The notes under the pieces: model-generated
Seen by the model: only the letters and a program-made list of their open reading frames with translations
Database searches by the model: none
Told to the model about the DNA's origin: nothing
Position numbers and translations under genes: made by a program
Assembly: GCF_002699985.1 (NCBI RefSeq)
Contig: NZ_LKBT01000056.1
Span: 248,001 to 312,000, forward strand
Direction of reading: 5' to 3'
Origin: Pseudomonas sp. ICMP 561
Lineage (GTDB): Bacteria; Pseudomonadota; Gammaproteobacteria; Pseudomonadales; Pseudomonadaceae
Length of the DNA: 64,000 nucleotides
In this document: positions 60,437 through 64,000 of the stretch, piece after piece
Layout: the number at the start of each line of letters is the position of its first letter
Position numbering within the stretch: position 1 is the stretch's first letter

Positions 60437-61513
60437 ATGGCAGCTTTTGATCATCTCACCCGTCGTCGTTTGCTCGGTTTGACCGGCGTTGCCCTGGCCA
60501 GTCCTCTACTGGCGTCTGTTCCCGGTTTTGCCTGGGCTGCCGATGAGCATGCCGGGCACAATGCTGGCGGCGGTGATGCGGAGCCAGCAGGCACCGGGGA
60601 ATTCATCAAACTTGCCGAAACACGCAAACTCAAGCTGGCGGTGAATCTCAACGCGGTCTGCCTGGCGCCGGTGGTGATTGCCCATGGGCAGGGCTTTTTC
60701 ACCAAACATAATCTGGACGTGGAACTGGTCAACTTCGGCAACTCTACAGAAGTGCTGCTTGAAGCCATCGCCACTGGCAAGGCGGATGCGGGGGTTGGCA
60801 TGGCGCTGCGCTGGCTCAAGGCGCTGGAGCAGGGTTTCGACGTCAAGCTCACAGCCGGCACCCACGGTGGTTGCCTGCGTCTGCTCAGTGCCGTCAACAG
60901 CCCGGTGCAGAAGCTCGAAGACCTGAAGGGCAAGGCCATTGGCGTCACCGACATGGCCAGCCCGGACCGTAACTTCTTCTCCATCCTGCTCAAGAAACAC
61001 GGCGTTGATCCTGTGCGTGACGTCGAATGGCGGCTGTACCCGGCGGATCTGCTCGGCACTGCGCTGGAGCGCGGTGAAGTGCAGGCAGTCAGTGGCAGTG
61101 ACCCGTTCATGTACCGCCTGATTCAGGGCGGCAAGGCCCGCGAACTGTCAAACAACCTGGTCGAGGAATACGCCAATCTCAGCTGCTGCGTTGTCGGTGT
61201 GACCGGCAAATTGGTGCGCGATGAGAAACGCGTCGCGGCGGCTTTGACTCAGGCCATTCTCGAAGCCCATGACTATTCCGTGAAAAATCCGGAAGTCGTC
61301 GCCAAGGGCTTCCAGGCTCACGCTCTGAACACGTCGGTTGAAGAAGTGAAAGCCATTCTTCACGACCACACCCATGGCCACCATGCGGTTGGCGCAGCCT
61401 TGACCAAGGAAATCGTCACCTACGTAACCGATTTGCAGACGGTTGAAGTGATTCGCAAAAGCACCGACGCCGTGGCGTTCTCTAAGGAGATTACCGCCGA
61501 TGTCTTCAATTGA
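60437..61513 (+). CDS. Tat-exported ABC substrate-binding protein, nitrate/sulfonate/taurine type, His-rich
   Basis: This 358-residue protein has a twin-arginine signal (HLTRRRLLGLTGVALASPLL, cleavage after GFAWA at about residue 35) and an NMT1/SsuA-like fold: LAVNLNAVCLAPVVIAHGQG, FGNSTEVLLEAIATGKADAG, LKGKAIGVTDMASPDRNFFS and VQAVSGSDPFMYRL. Two His-rich stretches are unusual: EHAGHNAGGGD just after the signal, and HDHTHGHHAVG near residue 315. These and the folded (Tat) export suggest metal or cofactor binding. It heads a three-gene operon with permease and ATPase overlapping. The substrate is unknown; sulfonate, nitrate or a thiamine-precursor-like ligand is possible. Confidence 0.88.
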   Translation: MAAFDHLTRRRLLGLTGVALASPLLASVPGFAWAADEHAGHNAGGGDAEPAGTGEFIKLAETRKLKLAVNLNAVCLAPVVIAHGQGFFTKHNLDVELVNFGNSTEVLLEAIATGKADAGVGMALRWLKALEQGFDVKLTAGTHGGCLRLLSAVNSPVQKLEDLKGKAIGVTDMASPDRNFFSILLKKHGVDPVRDVEWRLYPADLLGTALERGEVQAVSGSDPFMYRLIQGGKARELSNNLVEEYANLSCCVVGVTGKLVRDEKRVAAALTQAILEAHDYSVKNPEVVAKGFQAHALNTSVEEVKAILHDHTHGHHAVGAALTKEIVTYVTDLQTVEVIRKSTDAVAFSKEITADVFN

Positions 61514-62498
61514 AGCCGCGCCGCAGCTCGCGGCGCTTGAGCGAGCACCTGCCAGATTCTGGCGACAGGGGGCGGTGGCCGTTGTCGCCTGGATTGGCGT
61601 CGGGCTGCTGATCGCTTATTTCCCTGACGCCACCCGCAACTGGCCCATGACTCAGGGGCTGGCCAATCTGTGCCTGGCGGTCGCCGCGTTGATCGGCCTG
61701 GTGGGTATTTTGGGTCGCTGGTTTCCCGCTTTGCAGCGCCGGGCCTATCCCGCAGGTGCCTGGCTGATTGCCTTGCCAGTGTTGTTGGGAATCTGGGAGT
61801 TGCTCACCGCCAAACTGGCCTTGTTGCCGGTGCCGTTCTTTGCGCCGCCGCAGGCGCTACTGGATGTGTATGTCGAAGACTGGCCGCGGCTGGCCGACAG
61901 CTTGCTCAATTCAGCGTTGCTGTTGGGCACGGGCGTGGCACTGGGAGCAGTGACAGGGTTTATTGCAGGTGTCGCGATTGGCTGGTCAACCAGTATCGGC
62001 TACTGGCTGCACCCGGTATTGCGCATCCTGGGCCCGGTGCCGTCCACGGCATTACTGCCGCTGTGCTTCTTCCTGTTCCCCAGCAGCTGGAGTGCCAGCG
62101 TGTTTCTCATCGCACTGGCCACCTGGTTCCCGGTCACGGTGCTGACCTGGTCGGGGGTTGCGAGTGTCGATAAGGCCTATTACGACGTCGCCCGGACGCT
62201 GGGCGCCAAACCGGGCTTTCTGATTTTCAACGTGGCCATTCCGGCTGCACTGCCTCACGTGTTCGTCGGCCTGTTCATGGGCCTTGGCGCGTCGTTCTCC
62301 ACGTTGGTCGTTGCGGAAATGATGGGCGTGAAGTCAGGCATTGGCTGGTACTTGCAATGGGCGCAAGGCTGGGCCGCCTACGCCAATATGTATGCGGCGT
62401 TGCTGATCATGGCGCTGGCCTGTTCCGGATTGATTTCGGGGCTCTTTCTCATACGTGATCGCCTGCTGGCCTGGCAACAAGGAGCCATGAAATGGTAG
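61500..62498 (+). CDS. ABC transporter permease
   Basis: This 332-residue inner-membrane permease has the usual six-helix SsuC/TauC-like core (LPVLLGIWELLTAKLALLP onward) with the EAA loop in DVARTLGAKPGFLIFNVAIP that docks the ATPase. It is longer at the N-terminus than typical ~260-residue members: about 80 extra residues with two more hydrophobic segments (AVVAWIGVGLLIAYFP, LAVAALIGLVGILGRWFP). It overlaps the binding-protein gene by 14 bases and the ATPase gene by 7, so translation is coupled. Confidence 0.93.
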   Translation: MSSIEAAPQLAALERAPARFWRQGAVAVVAWIGVGLLIAYFPDATRNWPMTQGLANLCLAVAALIGLVGILGRWFPALQRRAYPAGAWLIALPVLLGIWELLTAKLALLPVPFFAPPQALLDVYVEDWPRLADSLLNSALLLGTGVALGAVTGFIAGVAIGWSTSIGYWLHPVLRILGPVPSTALLPLCFFLFPSSWSASVFLIALATWFPVTVLTWSGVASVDKAYYDVARTLGAKPGFLIFNVAIPAALPHVFVGLFMGLGASFSTLVVAEMMGVKSGIGWYLQWAQGWAAYANMYAALLIMALACSGLISGLFLIRDRLLAWQQGAMKW

Positions 62499-63286
62499 CT
62501 ACTGCATCTGCTTCAACGGTTTCAACGTCAGCCGGGTTGGCGTTGCGGATTGAAAATCTGAGTCATGGATTTGCGTTGGACGGTCAGCATCTGCCTGTTC
62601 TGGAAAACGTTTCACTGGACGTGGCTCCGGGCGAGTTCGTCGCCTTGTTGGGGCCGTCGGGATGCGGCAAGTCCACTTTGTTGCGACTGGTTGCCGGGCT
62701 GGAACCCGCTGACAGTGGAGCTTTGTTGGCGGATGGCCTGGCGATCAGCGGCCCCGATCCGAGCCGCGTGGTGGTCTTTCAGGACCCGACGCTTTATCCG
62801 TGGCGGCGAGTCTGGGACAACGTGGCACTAGGGCTACAAGCTCAGGGCCTGCTCAAAAGCCACTCCGGCAAAGTTGACGATGCATTGGCCACGGTGGGTC
62901 TCAGCAGTTTTGCCCGCGCTTATCCGCGGCAATTGTCAGGCGGGATGGCTCAGCGCGTGGCGCTGGCACGTGCGCTGGTCAATGAACCGCGACTGCTAAT
63001 TCTCGATGAACCGCTTGGCAAACTCGATTCGCTGACGCGCATCACCATGCAAAAGGAATTGATCGATCTCTGGCAACGTCAGGGATACACGGCATTGCTG
63101 GTGACTCATGACGTTGAAGAAGCCTTGCTGCTGGCCAATCGTGTCATCGTTTTCAGCGACCGACCGGCCACCATCAAGGCACAACTTACGATCGAGCGCC
63201 CTTATCCGCGCCATCGCGACGATCCGTATCTGGTCGACCTGCGCAAGCAGATTCTGGGGCTGCTCGGGCTGGGGGAGAGCTGGTAG
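62492..63286 (+). CDS. ABC transporter ATP-binding protein
   Basis: This 264-residue ATPase drives the permease encoded upstream. Walker A is GPSGCGKSTLLR, the Q loop VVVFQDPTLYPW, the ABC signature LSGGMAQRVALARAL, Walker B LLILDEPLGKLD and the switch histidine in LLVTHDVEEALLL. It resembles the SsuB/TauB/NrtD group. The last 60 residues lack an extra regulatory domain. It is the last gene of the operon; no terminator is evident before the convergent small gene. Confidence 0.96.
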   Translation: MVATASASTVSTSAGLALRIENLSHGFALDGQHLPVLENVSLDVAPGEFVALLGPSGCGKSTLLRLVAGLEPADSGALLADGLAISGPDPSRVVVFQDPTLYPWRRVWDNVALGLQAQGLLKSHSGKVDDALATVGLSSFARAYPRQLSGGMAQRVALARALVNEPRLLILDEPLGKLDSLTRITMQKELIDLWQRQGYTALLVTHDVEEALLLANRVIVFSDRPATIKAQLTIERPYPRHRDDPYLVDLRKQILGLLGLGESW

Positions 63287-63319
63287 CGGTTTTAGAAACA
63301 GTTTTCAGAAACGGGGCTT

Positions 63320-63559
63320 TTAGAAACGCGCCTGAGCTGAGTACTCCGGCCCGTCATTGAAGCAGGCCAGATCAACCAGCAGTGTTTCCCATTCCACGCC
63401 ATCGACGAACTGGTCCAGATGCGCCTGACCCGCTTCGGCATCCGAAGCGGTGATGGTTTTTATCGTCTCTGGCTGAGGGGCGAGGCTCTCATGGGCTGGC
63501 GTTACTTTGATTGCGAGGCGAGACAGCAGCGATTCTTTGAGCATCAGTAGATAGGACAT
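63320..63559 (-). CDS. Small protein of unknown function
   Basis: This 79-residue protein (MSYLLMLKESLLSRLAIKV ... DQFVDGVEWETLLVDLACFN) has a good GAAAGGAA ribosome site 8 bases upstream of its ATG, which supports it as a real gene. It has no signal peptide or long membrane segment, and is mildly acidic. It converges with the ABC transporter operon and is divergent from the TetR gene, which could regulate it. I do not recognise a family. Confidence 0.65.
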   Translation of the reverse strand: MSYLLMLKESLLSRLAIKVTPAHESLAPQPETIKTITASDAEAGQAHLDQFVDGVEWETLLVDLACFNDGPEYSAQARF

Positions 63560-63813
63560 GAGCGGGTTCCTTTCTGAGGGCGTGAGTATCGGCTGCGCGC
63601 ACTGTTATTGGACGAAACGCGGGTACAAGACGTTTAATTGGTGCGCCTTGTATGGCGATTGGTCCGGTCGTGCAACGAATAGCGGCCTGACACCTTGCTC
63701 TTGAAAATAACGTGCCAACCTGGAACGGGCGTTCAGTTTTAAGGCCGGGCAGGATGATTGCGACGGGTTGTCTTTGCCGGTAGGGTAGCCAGCTGTCTGG
63801 CAAGGAGCTTGAA

Positions 63814-64000
63814 ATGACTCAGTTAATCCCGCCCGGAGTGGCGGATGCAGCAGCCGATCGACCTAAACAACGTCGCGCGCCAAAGGGCGAAAAACGCCGC
63901 GAAGAATTGCTCGATGCTGCTTTGCAGGTATTTTCACTGGAGGGGTACAGCGGTGCCTCGGTGGCTCAGGTGGCGGCGATTGTCGGCATATCGGTTGCCG
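63814..64000 (+). CDS. TetR family transcriptional regulator, N-terminal part
   Basis: The gene starts at ATG 63814 with an AAGGAGC ribosome site and runs off the window end after 62 codons. The visible part has a basic N-terminal tail (RPKQRRAPKGEKRREE) and the TetR helix-turn-helix (LLDAALQVFSLEGYSGASVA, QVAAIVGISVA). The ligand-binding domain is outside the window. It is divergent from the small gene at 63320-63559 across ~255 bp that shows no other gene. Confidence 0.85.
   Translation, partial: MTQLIPPGVADAAADRPKQRRAPKGEKRREELLDAALQVFSLEGYSGASVAQVAAIVGISVA

Overview
The window is a chromosomal segment of a Pseudomonas, most likely of the fluorescens/syringae lineage. The evidence is a moderately high GC content, housekeeping proteins that read like Pseudomonas orthologues throughout (citrate synthase, SdhCDAB, SucAB-LpdG-SucCD, FabAB, HtpG, GpsA), and many short inverted repeats beginning with variants of TGTAGGAGC or GTAGGACCGGC, typical of this genus. 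From memory, the order gltA / sdhCDAB-sucAB-lpdG-sucCD / brnQ / htpG / dienelactone hydrolase / fabBA / hybrid kinase / gpsA / sixA / hydrolases follows the P. aeruginosa PA1580-PA1623 region. I see no tRNA, rRNA, CRISPR array, prophage or intact insertion sequence.

Layout. 1-4.6 kb: a D-galactonate catabolic operon (end of dgoK, dgoA, dgoD, an anion:cation symporter family transporter) followed by an IclR regulator. 4.6-6.8 kb: a zinc alcohol dehydrogenase divergent from an AraC regulator. 7.0-10.9 kb: ETF-ubiquinone oxidoreductase divergent from etfBA, with a PsrA-type site between them. 11-13 kb: a solute-binding protein, a DUF4398 lipoprotein and an OmpA-domain protein in one operon. 13-16.5 kb: a MocR regulator, a small lipoprotein, a cysteine-cluster protein and a START-domain protein. 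16.7-29.9 kb: the TCA-cycle supercluster, with gltA divergent from sdhCDAB-sucAB-lpdG-sucCD. 30-43 kb: two copies of a ~0.75-kb nested palindromic element flank, in opposite orientation, a block with brnQ, htpG, a dienelactone hydrolase, osmC-pirin, fabAB, and a hybrid histidine kinase paired with a binding protein. 43-50.9 kb: gpsA, DUF4389, sixA, a thioesterase, two overlapping alpha/beta hydrolases, DUF4892, an AI-2E family permease and an MFS transporter. 51-64 kb is more accessory: a PAS-LuxR regulator, DUF1652 and DUF6482 proteins, a chemoreceptor with a FliA-type promoter, a GntR regulator with ketoglutarate-semialdehyde dehydrogenase, LysR/GNAT, a nitrate/sulfonate-type ABC transporter with a histidine-rich Tat-exported binding protein, and the start of a TetR regulator.

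How the parts fit. Galactonate catabolism yields pyruvate and glyceraldehyde 3-phosphate. Acyl-CoA dehydrogenases feed electrons through EtfBA and ETF-QO to ubiquinone, and the TCA cluster oxidises acetyl-CoA and donates electrons through SdhCDAB. FabA/FabB make unsaturated fatty acids. Recognisable regulation includes sigma-70 promoters for gltA and sdhC, a near-consensus RpoH promoter with a perfect leader hairpin for htpG, a FliA promoter for the chemoreceptor, and candidate operators for PsrA, MocR, LysR, GntR and a fabAB repressor.

The most unusual non-coding feature is the composite palindromic element at 29925-30645 and 42314-43075. The most interesting gene-level features are the binding-protein/hybrid-kinase pair at 39365-42210, the DUF4398-OmpA operon at 11016-13054 and the histidine-rich ABC binding protein at 60437-61513. 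I found no unmistakable new multi-gene defence or mobile system.
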